Source: Akkermansiaceae bacterium (GTDB lineage Bacteria; Verrucomicrobiota; Verrucomicrobiia; Verrucomicrobiales; Akkermansiaceae). Taken from it: a stretch of DNA of 64,000 nucleotides. Under the pieces are notes generated by a model. The model made no database searches. It had not been told where the DNA came from and saw only the letters and a program-made list of their open reading frames with translations. Below are positions 45,734 to 54,392 of this stretch, piece after piece. A program made the position numbers and the translations under genes. The DNA lies in contig JABDRB010000012.1 in NCBI GenBank assembly GCA_013041925.1, positions 186,001 to 250,000 of the forward strand, given 5' to 3'. Position 1 is the first letter of the stretch. Each line of letters begins with the position of its first letter.

Positions 45734-46306
45734 ATGAAATCTATCTTACTCAGCTCAGCTCTGGCCGCGTTTGGTCTCGCAGCATTACCGGTCCAGGCGG
45801 ACAATACGTCCACCCCACCCGCCGTTGAAAAACCGGCACCGTCAACAACTTCCGTTTATGAAGTGCTCGTTAGCGGCGCGGGATGAGGCATCCCAGCGAG
45901 AGCCAGTTCGGCTCTCAATTCCCTAAAAGGCATCCAAAAAATCCTTTTCTCAGGGCTTCGTGCCACCGTTTTCATGCAGGACGGCCAATCACTGGATCAA
46001 ACGAAAACCACGAAGGCACTCGAAGCAAAAGGCCTCCGTGTCACCTCCTTCAGCCAATCAGACATACCCGTGCCCAAGGCAGGTTACGTCCTCGCCGTCG
46101 CAGGCACCGGATGAGCCACTACCGGTGATAAGGTCCGTGTGGCCTTAGAAAAACTCGATGACGTCACCGCTGCCTACGTCACCCGCAGCATCACCCTCCA
46201 CCTCGCCCATGCAGGTGATCTCGACCAAGCCCTCATCGAAGAGACACTCAAACCCTTCAGGATTACCATCAAACAAGCGACACGTATCGAAGGAAAATTG
46301 CACTAA
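45734..46306 (+). CDS. Exported diselenoprotein: two tandem HMA-like domains with Sec replacing the metal-binding Cys
   Basis: 190 aa if TGA at 45884-45886 (codon 51) and at 46112-46114 (codon 127) are read as selenocysteine. A signal peptide (MKSILLSSALAAFGLAALPV, cleavage after QA) and Pro-rich linker lead to domain 1 (about 41-107: VLVSGAGUGIPARASSALNS, LKGIQKI, ATVFM, TKALEAKGLRV) and domain 2 (about 116-188: LAVAGTGUATTGDKVRVALE). Both show the beta-alpha-beta-beta-alpha-beta pattern of heavy-metal-associated domains, with U at the first Cys of CxxC; the second Cys is Pro or Thr. No cysteine occurs anywhere. The frame stays protein-like through both TGAs to TAA at 46304. Metal binding, redox or a chaperone role is inference. 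Monocistronic. Confidence 0.87.
45898..45916 (+). promoter_or_regulatory. Bacterial SECIS-like hairpin for Sec51
   Basis: GAGAGCC/GGCTCTC, perfect 7-bp stem with loop AGTTC; G is the second loop base. The stem begins 12 nt and the loop 19 nt after the TGA, within the range SelB uses. Lies in the coding frame. Confidence 0.75.
46129..46147 (+). promoter_or_regulatory. Bacterial SECIS-like hairpin for Sec127
   Basis: TAAGGTC/GGCCTTA, 7-bp stem (one T-G pair) with loop CGTGT; G is again the second loop base. The stem begins 15 nt and the loop 22 nt after the TGA. Same stem and loop sizes as the first element but unrelated sequence. Confidence 0.7.
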
Positions 46307-46330
46307 TCGATCCCATCTCTCCACTCAACC

Positions 46331-46366
46331 ATCGGCCAGCGCCTCATCAGGTGCTGGCCGATTTTA
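46331..46366 (+). terminator. Rho-independent terminator of the selenoprotein gene
   Basis: ATCGGCCAGCGCC/GGTGCTGGCCGAT, 13 bp with one G-T, loop TCATCA, then TTTTATTGT. It lies 25 bp after the TAA at 46304, supporting that this TAA, not either TGA, is the true end of the gene. Confidence 0.85.
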
Positions 46367-46397
46367 TTGTTCGCTTTAACCCCCGAGCATAAACCCG

Positions 46398-46973
46398 TTA
46401 GGATTTTTGCGCCACAAGAAGAAAAGGGGTCGTCTCGCGTGCTCCCCGCCGCTGATAACAAGTCGCCGAGTCTACCGACTGCGCAACCCGATCAAACCAC
46501 CCCGCCACAGCCTGCGCTTCCGCATCGCCACCTAGATGCCCTGGATAACACATCACACTCAACACGCCGCCACCACGGAGATGGTGAAGGGCTGAGTCCA
46601 ATGCCTGCAAGGTCGTTGAAACCTGTGTAATCACGCCTTTGTCACCCCCAGGCAGGTAGCCAAGGTTAAACATCACTGCCGCAACGCCCATGGGAAGATG
46701 AGCCGCCATCAGCTCGTGACCCAGCAAATGCAAGTCATAGACACCCGACCCGATTCCGGACTCCGACATGTGTCGGCTTGCGGAATCGATCGCATCCTGC
46801 TGAAGGTCAAAACCAATCACTCGCCCACCAACCCCCACACAGTTTGCCAGAAACAAGGTATCGTGTCCATTTCCCACGGTTGCATCAACCACCACATCAC
46901 CTTCGTGAACCACCGCATCAATCAACGCATGCGCCGTCTCCAATAAGCTCCCTTCTACGATCTCTTGTTTCAT
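46398..46973 (-). CDS. SAM-dependent methyltransferase, MnmM (YtqB)-like
   Basis: 191 aa. VVVDATVGNGHDTLFLA (SAM loop), VIGFDLQQDAI and MFNLGYLPGGDK are the YtqB/MnmM signature. Family members methylate nm5U34 to mnm5U34 in tRNA wobble positions. Interesting because mnm5U34 is also the base that selenouridine synthase modifies in some bacteria, but no such gene is seen here. Confidence 0.87.
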   Translation of the reverse strand: MKQEIVEGSLLETAHALIDAVVHEGDVVVDATVGNGHDTLFLANCVGVGGRVIGFDLQQDAIDSASRHMSESGIGSGVYDLHLLGHELMAAHLPMGVAAVMFNLGYLPGGDKGVITQVSTTLQALDSALHHLRGGGVLSVMCYPGHLGGDAEAQAVAGWFDRVAQSVDSATCYQRRGARETTPFLLVAQKS

Positions 46974-47709
46974 GACATCTCCTTTTTTTAGTCAGGTTTA
47001 CAACCATCCCATCGAAATGGCCCATTATTGTAGTGGCTGGCGACCGATCCCACTTCAGACCATCCTGTAAAAACAGGCAAACCAACCAAAGCAACGCTGC
47101 CAGTGCTGACCCATGCCTGCAAGCTCATTCCCCACCCATCTCCTCCCCCCCCCCTCCGCCATCAATACCCATCAACCCCTACATCCCGTCAGCCTCATAG
47201 AATCCAGAGGTCTTTATGAACTCACCCCAACAGGATAAACGGACCATCCCGCCACAACAGGCCTGGCATTTTTATTTACCTCTACGGACTTGGGGAAGGA
47301 GTCATCCATCTACTCGCCCACCGCCGCCAGCCTTCGATATTGAAAAACGTCGAAGGCTTGTAGGCGTTTTAGACGGAGCCGAAGCCCGTCGGCTGAGCCC
47401 GCCGAGATCCCTCTCGGCGACGGCCGCACTCTGGTTCTTGAAGACGCTTGATTAAAGCGGTAAATGTCCACCAAGAATCGCTGCCTAAAAACATCTTGGC
47501 ATCGCGAATGGCTGTGCTACGTTCAAATTTAATGAATTAAGGCGTTAATGAATTAAGACGTGGTTTATTTTCTGGCAAATCGTTCATTTATATAAGTTTT
47601 CCTCAGTTTTACTGATAATCACGCCGTCCAGAGTCTTCATGAACCATTCAAAATTCACTATTCTTAATTCAATAGCCCCTCTTTTCCCCCGCGACCCCCT
47701 TAGCACCCC
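46974..47709. other. Long intergenic region before the GH16 gene
   Basis: No convincing gene. A frame at 47216-47455 is low-complexity and unlike any family. A run of ten C lies at 47145-47154. The 3' part is AT-rich (47520-47690) and holds a tandem direct repeat, so it probably carries the GH16 control region. Confidence 0.5.
47529..47560. repeat. Tandem 16-bp direct repeat, operator-like
   Basis: TTAATGAATTAAGGCG followed immediately by TTAATGAATTAAGACG; each unit contains the near-palindrome TTAATgAATTAA. About 150 bp upstream of the GH16 start, a plausible regulator site. Confidence 0.55.
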
Positions 47710-49878
47710 ATGAAAGTCCCTCCGAACACCTTACCCAAAAAGCAAATCCCTAGCAGTCTACGCCTGCTTGTTGCAATTTATGCTTTCTCGTTGAGCGCTC
47801 AAGCCAGCCCCTTGATCGACACCAACACACCCGGTGGAGTGATGCCAGTAAGCGGTGGAACGGGTTGGATTCTCGATTTCAGTGACGAATTTAGCGGTGC
47901 CACCTTGGATGCCACCAAGTGGGGCGTCGACGTTAGTTCAAGTAGCCGAGCTGCGCGCACCGACCGGGGAATCGATGATTGGTGGTGGAAGAGTGAAAAC
48001 GTGTCATTAGATGGAGCCGGCAGCCTCAAGCTGGACGTAGTGAAGCATGACTCCAACACCATGTACTGCGGCTCGGTCAGCAGTGATGGCAAGTACGAGC
48101 CGACCTACGGCTACTTTGAGGCACGCATCAAGATTGCGGATACCAGCAAGGACACCCACACGGCCTTTTGGCTGCAGAGCGCCAACATGGCCGGCAGCCC
48201 TCCCGATGATGATAGCGCAGCGGATGGAGCCGAAGTGGACATCTTCGAATCCGCTTGGACCGGAGACTACACCAAGGCGGTGGTGCACATCGACGGTTAC
48301 GGGGCGGGCAAAAACGCCAGCACCAAGCAGTATTCGACTCCTAGTTTGCACACCGGACACCACGTCTTCGGCATGGAATGGACCGCCGACTATATGAAAA
48401 TCTATTACGACGGGGTTCTAAAAACCACCTACACTGGTGTTTGGGTGCCTCGAGTCCAAGAGTGGCTCTGGCTTTCCTGTGGTGCTAGTTTTGGCGACAT
48501 CGGAACCTTCCTAAGTGAACCCAACGGCCTTCTGACGAGCGCCTATGTCGACTACGTGCGGGTGTGGAAGCATCCAGCCGACACCACCGGACCAGTAGTC
48601 ACCTCACAGAGCCCTGCGGATGGGACCACGGGAGTGGTGGCCAGCAGCGACCTCGTCCTGACCTTCGATGAAAGCATTGTCGCCGGATCTGGTCTGATCA
48701 CGATCAAAAACCTGACGGATTCCACCCAAAGCACCATCGACATCACCGATGGATCTCAGGTGTCGATTGATTTCCAGCAACTGACCATCAACCCGACGGG
48801 CGATCTCCTTCCTGGAAAAACCTATGCGGTCCGCATCGCGGCGACCGCCCTCGATGATCTGGTGGGAAACAGCTTTTCTGGCATCACCGACGACACCACT
48901 TGGAATTTCACCGTGGCTTCCAGCACCGTGCCCGTGATACTGGTGGGCGGAACTGTCCGCAACGGCAATTTCAATGCAAACCCCGGAGCATCGGTGACCT
49001 ACAGTTCAACCGCTGTCTGGCACAACACCAAGGGAGCGCAATCACAGGTTGCGACCAAGGATGACGTCACTTTTGATGGCAGTCAAAATGCAACCCTTAC
49101 GGCCGGTCGCGGGTTCGGAGTGGATACCGGATACACGATTGTCGAAGGCCATGCCTACGACATCAGCTACGTGTGGAAGGATGATTGGAACTGGGTCGAC
49201 GGCAGCGATCAGGTGACGGTTTCCCTTTTCGTCACTTCCGACGACACCATCTCCGGTACCCGTACCAATCTCGCAACACATTCCTCGGGCACTCGCAGCA
49301 CGAACGATAGCTATGAGCCCGAATCGCAGGACGCGCTCTATACCGCCACCGCCACTCACGCCGGCAAGGTGCTATTTGCTGCGATTGAAACCACCTCGTC
49401 CGGCTTTTCCCGGCTCGACAACTTCCAATTGGTCATGACCCCGCCAACCCTGTTTGAAACATGGATCGACGGCTTCAGCGTCGGGGGACAGTCGGCTCTC
49501 ACCGACAATCCAGAAGGCGACACCATGAATAATCTTCTTGAGTTCGCCTTCGGCACAGATCCCACCCTCTGGGATGCGGTTCCTCTTGTCCCGAACGGCA
49601 CGGTCAACGGCGTGCCCATCGCCAGACCTGTGAGTGGTGATGAATTCGAATTAGTGTTCGTGCGCAGAGACGATCATGGCACGTCTGGTAGTCTGACCTA
49701 CACACCTCAGTTCAGCAGTGACCTGACCACCTTCTATGACAGTGCCGACACGCCGACCTTTGTGACCGACTCATCCGATGACACGAACTACGAAGTGGTC
49801 AAGGTAGTCTCTCCTGCATCGCTACCCAATAGCCAACCCGCTCGCTTCGCACGGGTTCTGATTGAGGAAGCGCCCTAG
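47710..49878 (+). CDS. Exported GH16 endo-glycanase with Ig-like and TSP3-like tail
   Basis: 722 aa. Leader ends near SAQA (32). GH16 domain (about 50-295) with the catalytic EVDIFE (Glu175, Asp177, Glu180) and aromatic-rich WWWKSENVSLDG. Then a bacterial Ig-like domain (TTGPVVTSQSPADGTTGV), a lectin-like jelly roll and a C-terminal NPEGDTMNNLLEFAFGTDP segment typical of Verrucomicrobiota exported enzymes. GH16 covers laminarinases, agarases and carrageenases; the exact activity is open. Its first 19 codons lie in a dispersed repeat found three more times nearby. Confidence 0.9.
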   Translation: MKVPPNTLPKKQIPSSLRLLVAIYAFSLSAQASPLIDTNTPGGVMPVSGGTGWILDFSDEFSGATLDATKWGVDVSSSSRAARTDRGIDDWWWKSENVSLDGAGSLKLDVVKHDSNTMYCGSVSSDGKYEPTYGYFEARIKIADTSKDTHTAFWLQSANMAGSPPDDDSAADGAEVDIFESAWTGDYTKAVVHIDGYGAGKNASTKQYSTPSLHTGHHVFGMEWTADYMKIYYDGVLKTTYTGVWVPRVQEWLWLSCGASFGDIGTFLSEPNGLLTSAYVDYVRVWKHPADTTGPVVTSQSPADGTTGVVASSDLVLTFDESIVAGSGLITIKNLTDSTQSTIDITDGSQVSIDFQQLTINPTGDLLPGKTYAVRIAATALDDLVGNSFSGITDDTTWNFTVASSTVPVILVGGTVRNGNFNANPGASVTYSSTAVWHNTKGAQSQVATKDDVTFDGSQNATLTAGRGFGVDTGYTIVEGHAYDISYVWKDDWNWVDGSDQVTVSLFVTSDDTISGTRTNLATHSSGTRSTNDSYEPESQDALYTATATHAGKVLFAAIETTSSGFSRLDNFQLVMTPPTLFETWIDGFSVGGQSALTDNPEGDTMNNLLEFAFGTDPTLWDAVPLVPNGTVNGVPIARPVSGDEFELVFVRRDDHGTSGSLTYTPQFSSDLTTFYDSADTPTFVTDSSDDTNYEVVKVVSPASLPNSQPARFARVLIEEAP

Positions 49879-49936
49879 GCGCTAGCGCGTTTGGGCAAGA
49901 TTGTCGTGTTCCGAGAGCCCCGAGCTGTAGGGTAAA

Positions 49937-49997
49937 TCCCTTATCAACCCATGAAAGCCTCTCCGAACACCTTACCTAAAAAGCAAATTTCTAGCAG
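49937..49997 (+). repeat. Dispersed N-terminus-coding repeat, copy 2
   Basis: About 60 bp matching the start of the GH16 gene (copy 1, 47695-47757), including CCCATGAAAGCCTCTCCGAA and AAAAAGCAAATTTCTAGCAG. It opens a frame MKASPNTLPKKQISSS that stops soon after, an orphan gene start. Confidence 0.8.
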
Positions 49998-50085
49998 CAG
50001 CAGTGATTCTATCCGTCACAAGCCTTGACTCGATTTTTAAGTCAGGGCATTTTCGTATGCCGTTCAGTCAACCAACTAATACAGC

Positions 50086-51684
50086 ATGAAAATCTTCCTT
50101 TTAATTTTAATATTACCTGCGCTATGTTTTGCAAACGACCCAGCGGTTGCTATTAGCGGTAAAATTGTTGGACGAGGCGGAGTTCCTGTTATCGACTGCA
50201 TTGTCTCCTTGGAAGGAACTAAACTAACAACATTATCGAATGCGGCAGGTGAATTCGTAATAACAAGTAAAGAGTCTGTCTCCGAGACGGCGGCTCCTTA
50301 TATTGTGAATATTAATTGCCCGAATCGGCCTAGACGTATCCTCAAATCACCTAGTTCCACTGCATCCTTGGGAGAGATAAAGATCTACAAACAGCCCAAC
50401 TTTGTGATTATCCTCACCGATGATCAGGGATACTCTGACTTGGGAGCCTTTAGTTCCGGTACCGCACCTAAGGATGGATGGCTTGAAAAGGACAGGATTC
50501 CTATTCCAACCCCCCGCATTGACCGAATGGCTGAAGAGGGTGTGAAGTTCAGTAATTTTTATGCCCAGACCTACTGTGGCCCATCGCGGGTGCAGTTGAT
50601 GACGGGCTCCTATGCTGCCCGTGTCGCAACTAAAAATAATGGCAAAGGTAAGTTCGGTGGTCTCTTCAATGGAACGGGAGGGGTGGATCTCCATCCACCG
50701 GAAATTACGATCGCTGAGGTCCTGAAGAAGGCGGGATACGCGACGGGGATGATCGGCAAATGGCATCTGGGAATCCACAAGGGATATAAACCGGTTGATC
50801 AAGGGTTTGATTACTGGTGGGGTGCCCGCTACAGCAATGACAACGGCACTTTTCCCTTATATGAAAATGAAAAATCACTGGGGACCTATGATGACATGGC
50901 CCATGTGACCCGAGATTTCACGACCAGAGCTATCAAATGGATTGGCGAGCATAAGGATGAACCATTTTTTATGTGGCTGGCTCATACGATGCCTCACAAG
51001 AAGATAGATGCTTCCAAGCAGTTTAAAGGCAGCACCGAGCGCGGGCTTTATGGGGACGTTATTAATGAGATCGATTGGTACACGGGGCAGTTGCTTGATT
51101 CTCTGAAAAAATGGGAAATTGACGAAAATACGATTGTTGTCTTCTTCAGTGACAACGGGCACTGGGGCAAGAGTGAAAATGCCGGCTCAAGCTACCCCTT
51201 GAGAGGCAGTAAAATGGGAGCGTATGAAGGCGGCCATCGGGTCTGTTTTGTTGCTAGATGTCCCGGAATAATCCCGCCTGGGACTGTCAATCATGAGATA
51301 GCAACTAGTATGGATCTTATGCCCACCTTCGCAAAACTTGCCGGAGCCACCATGCCCGCTGACAGGGTCATTGACGGAAAAAATATTGAACCCCTTCTAC
51401 GCATGAAAGAAGGAGTGACTTCTCCCCATAAAGCATATTTCTTCTATAAAACTACTACCATGAGATCAGTGCGTGAGGGAAAGTGGAAACTACACATCAA
51501 GTATGATGATAAAAATATTATCGCTGCAGAACTTTACGATCTAGAAGCCGATATTGGTGAAAAGAAAGATGTATCCGGATCCAATCCAGCTGTGGTGAGC
51601 CGCTTAATGGATTTAGCCAAGACCGCCCGCAACGATATTGGTGACTTTTACGTAGATGGGACAGGGCACAGAATGGCGAATTAA
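50086..51684 (+). CDS. Exported S1-family sulfatase with N-terminal carboxypeptidase-regulatory-like domain
   Basis: 532 aa. Signal peptide (1-16), a CarboxypepD_reg-like beta domain (20-98), then an arylsulfatase domain: ILTDDQGYSDLG (Asp112/113 metal site), YCGPSR with Cys164 as the formylglycine precursor (CxPSR), GKWHLG, TMPH and FFSDNGHWG. Cys164 needs a formylglycine-generating enzyme, not found here. Hydrolyses sulfate esters, presumably on algal glycans, with the neighbouring GH16 enzyme. The gene is more AT-rich than the region to its left. Confidence 0.92.
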   Translation: MKIFLLILILPALCFANDPAVAISGKIVGRGGVPVIDCIVSLEGTKLTTLSNAAGEFVITSKESVSETAAPYIVNINCPNRPRRILKSPSSTASLGEIKIYKQPNFVIILTDDQGYSDLGAFSSGTAPKDGWLEKDRIPIPTPRIDRMAEEGVKFSNFYAQTYCGPSRVQLMTGSYAARVATKNNGKGKFGGLFNGTGGVDLHPPEITIAEVLKKAGYATGMIGKWHLGIHKGYKPVDQGFDYWWGARYSNDNGTFPLYENEKSLGTYDDMAHVTRDFTTRAIKWIGEHKDEPFFMWLAHTMPHKKIDASKQFKGSTERGLYGDVINEIDWYTGQLLDSLKKWEIDENTIVVFFSDNGHWGKSENAGSSYPLRGSKMGAYEGGHRVCFVARCPGIIPPGTVNHEIATSMDLMPTFAKLAGATMPADRVIDGKNIEPLLRMKEGVTSPHKAYFFYKTTTMRSVREGKWKLHIKYDDKNIIAAELYDLEADIGEKKDVSGSNPAVVSRLMDLAKTARNDIGDFYVDGTGHRMAN

Positions 51685-51746
51685 CCCCCCGCTTTTCCCT
51701 CAACAACGTCCTCAGGGAAACCCCGCAAAAAGCAAATCCCTGGCAA

Positions 51747-51923
51747 TTATCTATCACTCTGCTCATCATCCATTTTAAACTCGCGCGTAGTACGAGCTTT
51801 CCCGTGTTCCTTGCGGCGGTGCCCGTGGATCGATTTCATCGAACGAGCCCGCTCAAATATTTTGCGAGCCTTGTCATAGTCGAATGGGTATTCATCGAGA
51901 CCAGGGTTATCCTCTTCATCTGT
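51747..51923 (-). pseudogene. Fragment of a small charged protein
   Basis: About 58 codons on the minus strand, NPGLDEYPFDYDKARKIFER then ARSMKSIHGHRRKEHGKART, ending in TAA. It has protein-like composition but no start codon, because the frame enters the C9 tract and repeat copy 3. I do not recognise the family. Confidence 0.35.
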
Positions 51924-51926
51924 CGT

Positions 51927-51992
51927 CCCCCCCCCTTATCACCCCATGAAAGCCTCTCCGAACACATTACTTGAAAAGCAAATCCCTAGCAG
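51927..51992 (+). repeat. Dispersed N-terminus-coding repeat, copy 3
   Basis: CCCCCTTATCACCCCATGAA, then AGCCTCTCCGAACACATTAC and AAAAGCAAATCCCTAGCAGT. Encodes an orphan start (MKASPNTLLEKQIPSS). Confidence 0.8.
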
Positions 51993-52018
51993 TAGTCGAC
52001 CGTCCACTTCCTCGCTGG

Positions 52019-52105
52019 TCATCCCCCCCCCGATTCCGAGGTGAAGTCTGCAAATGTTGAGCTGATTGCGGCGGCGATGTATTGCTGGATTTCCTGAGTA
52101 TTCAT
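52019..52105 (-). pseudogene. Orphan gene start (28 codons)
   Basis: MNTQEIQQYIAAAISSTFAD then FTSESGGG, ending at TGA after a run of G. It reads like the N-terminus of a real protein cut off by the junction with repeat copy 3. Family unknown. Confidence 0.3.
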
Positions 52106-52376
52106 GGGGATTTCTGTAAAAGGTTCGGCCTTCTATACACTGCTCAAACAAAGCTGCAAGAAATCCAAATCAATCACCGCAGCAACTGGGCGCTTCACGA
52201 ACCCAGCCCGCGGCAATTACTTTACGTTGCCAACAACTCCTTCGACGTGCTGAAGATCATGGAGACACGGCAAGTAGAGGGGGATTTTGAGTAGTAAATG
52301 GGAGGTCAACCCACGGAGAAAACTGAGTTGATCGCAGCTTGGTAGGGATACCATTTCAATTCATTAGTCTATCCCT

Positions 52377-53405
52377 TCAAGGAAATTTTTCAATGAGGAC
52401 TGAAAATGAGCTACTTCCCGTTGGGACAAGCTGAATGCCAAGCGACTCTGAAAGTGCTCTGACTCGACGCTTTTTGATGAGCTCCATAGAGCCGGGAATG
52501 GCGACACAAAAGAAGGCCCGGCTATAACTCGTGCTGTTTAAGGTCCACAGCTCGATGCCGGTCGTGGCCCATTCCTTTTCCCCATCCAACTTCCTGCGGA
52601 CCTCTTTGGCTGTTTGCAAGGCATCTTCCTTCGTGTGAATCCAGCCGGTTGTCAGATAGAGGGGCTCCCTAGACCATAGGGCATGGAGGTTCTTTGTTAG
52701 TGAAGGAACCATGCAGAAAATTCGGGTTTGAACTCGCTTTGCAGTCGTTGCGGTGATGGTCACATAGGCGGAGTTCTCGTCTTCAGCGACTTGATCAATC
52801 GTTCGCGATCCTATTAAGATCTTTGCACTAGCATCACCCATTCTTACTCCCCCCATGCGTTGCCTCATTATTGAGCCGTTAACCATCGTTTGACTCTTGT
52901 AGCTGACGAAGAAACTGGCATCAGAATATCTGAGCTGCGCGAAGTGCTTGGTCGGCCATGATTTTAGATTTCGATGCGGGTAGCGCAGAAGGAGCTCGGA
53001 AAGGGCAAGGGCAGTTTCGTGTTTATGAATGGCGGCCCCTGCTGTTGCTTCTTTTTCGGAATCGGGGTCCTCGGTTTTTGGTTGGCCATGTGTAACATCC
53101 AGCAAAAGAACAGATCGGATCAACTTGCTGGCATAGTTGCCATGCATGATCCGTGCCTCGTCTGTTTTATTGGCAGAGTTCTTGTACAGGATGACCTGTT
53201 TTTTCGTGTACTCATCCAGCCACGTGCGGGTGCTGATCTTTTCTCCAGAATGTGTTGATTTCGTTTCCGTCCTCAAAAGTGCGTAGGATTTTGAATCGGA
53301 ACCCAAGAAACTCTCCTCGATCTTGGTGCGCGCACCTAAATCCTCTGCCTGGAGCAGTCCGATGATCAACAGGGAAGCTAACGGAATAATTACTCGTGAT
53401 TTCAT
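52377..53405 (-). CDS. Exported unknown protein, paralogue A
   Basis: 342 aa with a signal peptide (MKSRVIIPLASLLIIGLLQA). FLGSDSKSYALLRTETKST, TWLDEYTKKQ, LSELLLRYP and LTKNLHALWSREPLYLTTG align with the next gene (FWLDEYSKKD, VILSRY, VTQNVRALKKLGPIYLSAG). No known domain. 27 bp separates the two genes, which are in tandem on the same strand. Confidence 0.65.
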   Translation of the reverse strand: MKSRVIIPLASLLIIGLLQAEDLGARTKIEESFLGSDSKSYALLRTETKSTHSGEKISTRTWLDEYTKKQVILYKNSANKTDEARIMHGNYASKLIRSVLLLDVTHGQPKTEDPDSEKEATAGAAIHKHETALALSELLLRYPHRNLKSWPTKHFAQLRYSDASFFVSYKSQTMVNGSIMRQRMGGVRMGDASAKILIGSRTIDQVAEDENSAYVTITATTAKRVQTRIFCMVPSLTKNLHALWSREPLYLTTGWIHTKEDALQTAKEVRRKLDGEKEWATTGIELWTLNSTSYSRAFFCVAIPGSMELIKKRRVRALSESLGIQLVPTGSSSFSVLIEKFP

Positions 53406-53432
53406 ATTATTATCAGGTTCCTAACTATGCAT

Positions 53433-54392
53433 TCATGGGGTTTCATCAACAATCAACTCATGGAAATTTTCGCTTGCGATAGGAACTAATAGAGCTCCCT
53501 CTACCTGCTTTAGTCTGGGAATACGGCTATTGGCGATGAACTGATTCGAATTGATCAGTACGACGGAATAATCGAGCTTCCCAGTGGCAGCACGGGAGAC
53601 AGACCATACCATCCACTCGGATTTCGGAGCCTTTTTTTTCTCATCCAAAGTTCGTTTGTAATCTAGCGCTTCTTTGGTGGACTTGAACGTGCCAGCGGAG
53701 AGATAGATTGGACCGAGTTTTTTGAGTGCTCGCACATTTTGAGTGACACTGGGTGAAACACAAATCACGCGCTCTTCACTATCTTCATCCATTCCTTTAG
53801 AAATCGTAAGCAGCATCGTATTGGAGTCTTCTGCCACCGATAATAAGCTGAACCCGTAACCGGCGTGCGAATCGGGGAAGCGTTGTTTAAGAACGAGGCC
53901 AGCCTCGAACAGGCATTGGGATCTGTAAGCGACTCGTCCGGTTTTATGATCAATATCAAGCTCCTTGATTTGCTCTTGAGACCAGATTTTCGTCCCCATC
54001 AGTGAGTAGCGGCTCAAGATAACTGACAAGGATGGCGTTGGGTTCTCTGGAAGCTCTGTCGTGGTGCTGGCCTTGCCGTCACTAGCTCCTAGGTCATGGT
54101 TCTGATTTAGAAGAAAGGTTGTTTTAGGTTTTGCGCCTGGGCCATCTTTTTTTGAATATTCATCCAGCCAAAACTTACAGTGATCACTGTAGTGGCTTCC
54201 CATATTGTCGCTATGTTTACGAATGACAGCATAGCTTTCGGCATTCGTGCCGAGAACTTTTTCATAAACTTTGACATTGCGATTGGGAGTGGCGTGCAGC
54301 AAGCCGCTCAGAAGAATTAGACAAAATAATAAGCACGGTAGATTGCTGCTAGAAATTTGCTTTTGGGGTGCGTTTTTCAGAGAAACTGGCAT
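53433..54392 (-). CDS. Exported unknown protein, paralogue B
   Basis: 319 aa from ATG 54392. The leader MPVSLKNAPQKQISSSNLPC matches the signal-coding dispersed repeat (KKQIPSS in the GH16 leader). The mature part is a diverged copy of paralogue A with the WLDEY(S/T)KK motif and a conserved P-SxTxN block. Tandem duplication, function unknown; the frame is open upstream to 54509 without coding character. Confidence 0.62.
   Translation of the reverse strand: MPVSLKNAPQKQISSSNLPCLLFCLILLSGLLHATPNRNVKVYEKVLGTNAESYAVIRKHSDNMGSHYSDHCKFWLDEYSKKDGPGAKPKTTFLLNQNHDLGASDGKASTTTELPENPTPSLSVILSRYSLMGTKIWSQEQIKELDIDHKTGRVAYRSQCLFEAGLVLKQRFPDSHAGYGFSLLSVAEDSNTMLLTISKGMDEDSEERVICVSPSVTQNVRALKKLGPIYLSAGTFKSTKEALDYKRTLDEKKKAPKSEWMVWSVSRAATGKLDYSVVLINSNQFIANSRIPRLKQVEGALLVPIASENFHELIVDETP

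Larger units (their letters stand above)
51685..52376. other. Gene-debris region
   Basis: No intact gene. It holds two minus-strand remnants (listed separately), repeat copy 3, a nine-C run at 51927-51935, and a plus-strand tail fragment at about 52150-52295 reading LHEPSPRQLLYVANNSFDVL before TAG. The mix of truncated coding pieces suggests repeated insertion and deletion. Confidence 0.55.

Noticed and set aside
45734-45886. Reading the selenoprotein as a pseudogene or short peptide ending at the first TGA
   Set aside because: Coding character, domain repeats and the terminator all continue to TAA 46304, both TGAs sit at Cys sites, and tRNA-Sec is present.
45884-46114. TGA read as Trp through an alternative genetic code
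   Set aside because: TGA ends ordinary genes here, for example tatC and yicC.
46105-46127. CACCGG/CCGGTG hairpin enclosing the second TGA as its SECIS
   Set aside because: A SECIS lies downstream of TGA; the hairpin at 46129-46147 fits the spacing and loop rule better.
47216-47455. 79-codon frame in the pre-GH16 gap
   Set aside because: No family resemblance and proline/arginine-rich composition typical of chance frames in GC-rich DNA.
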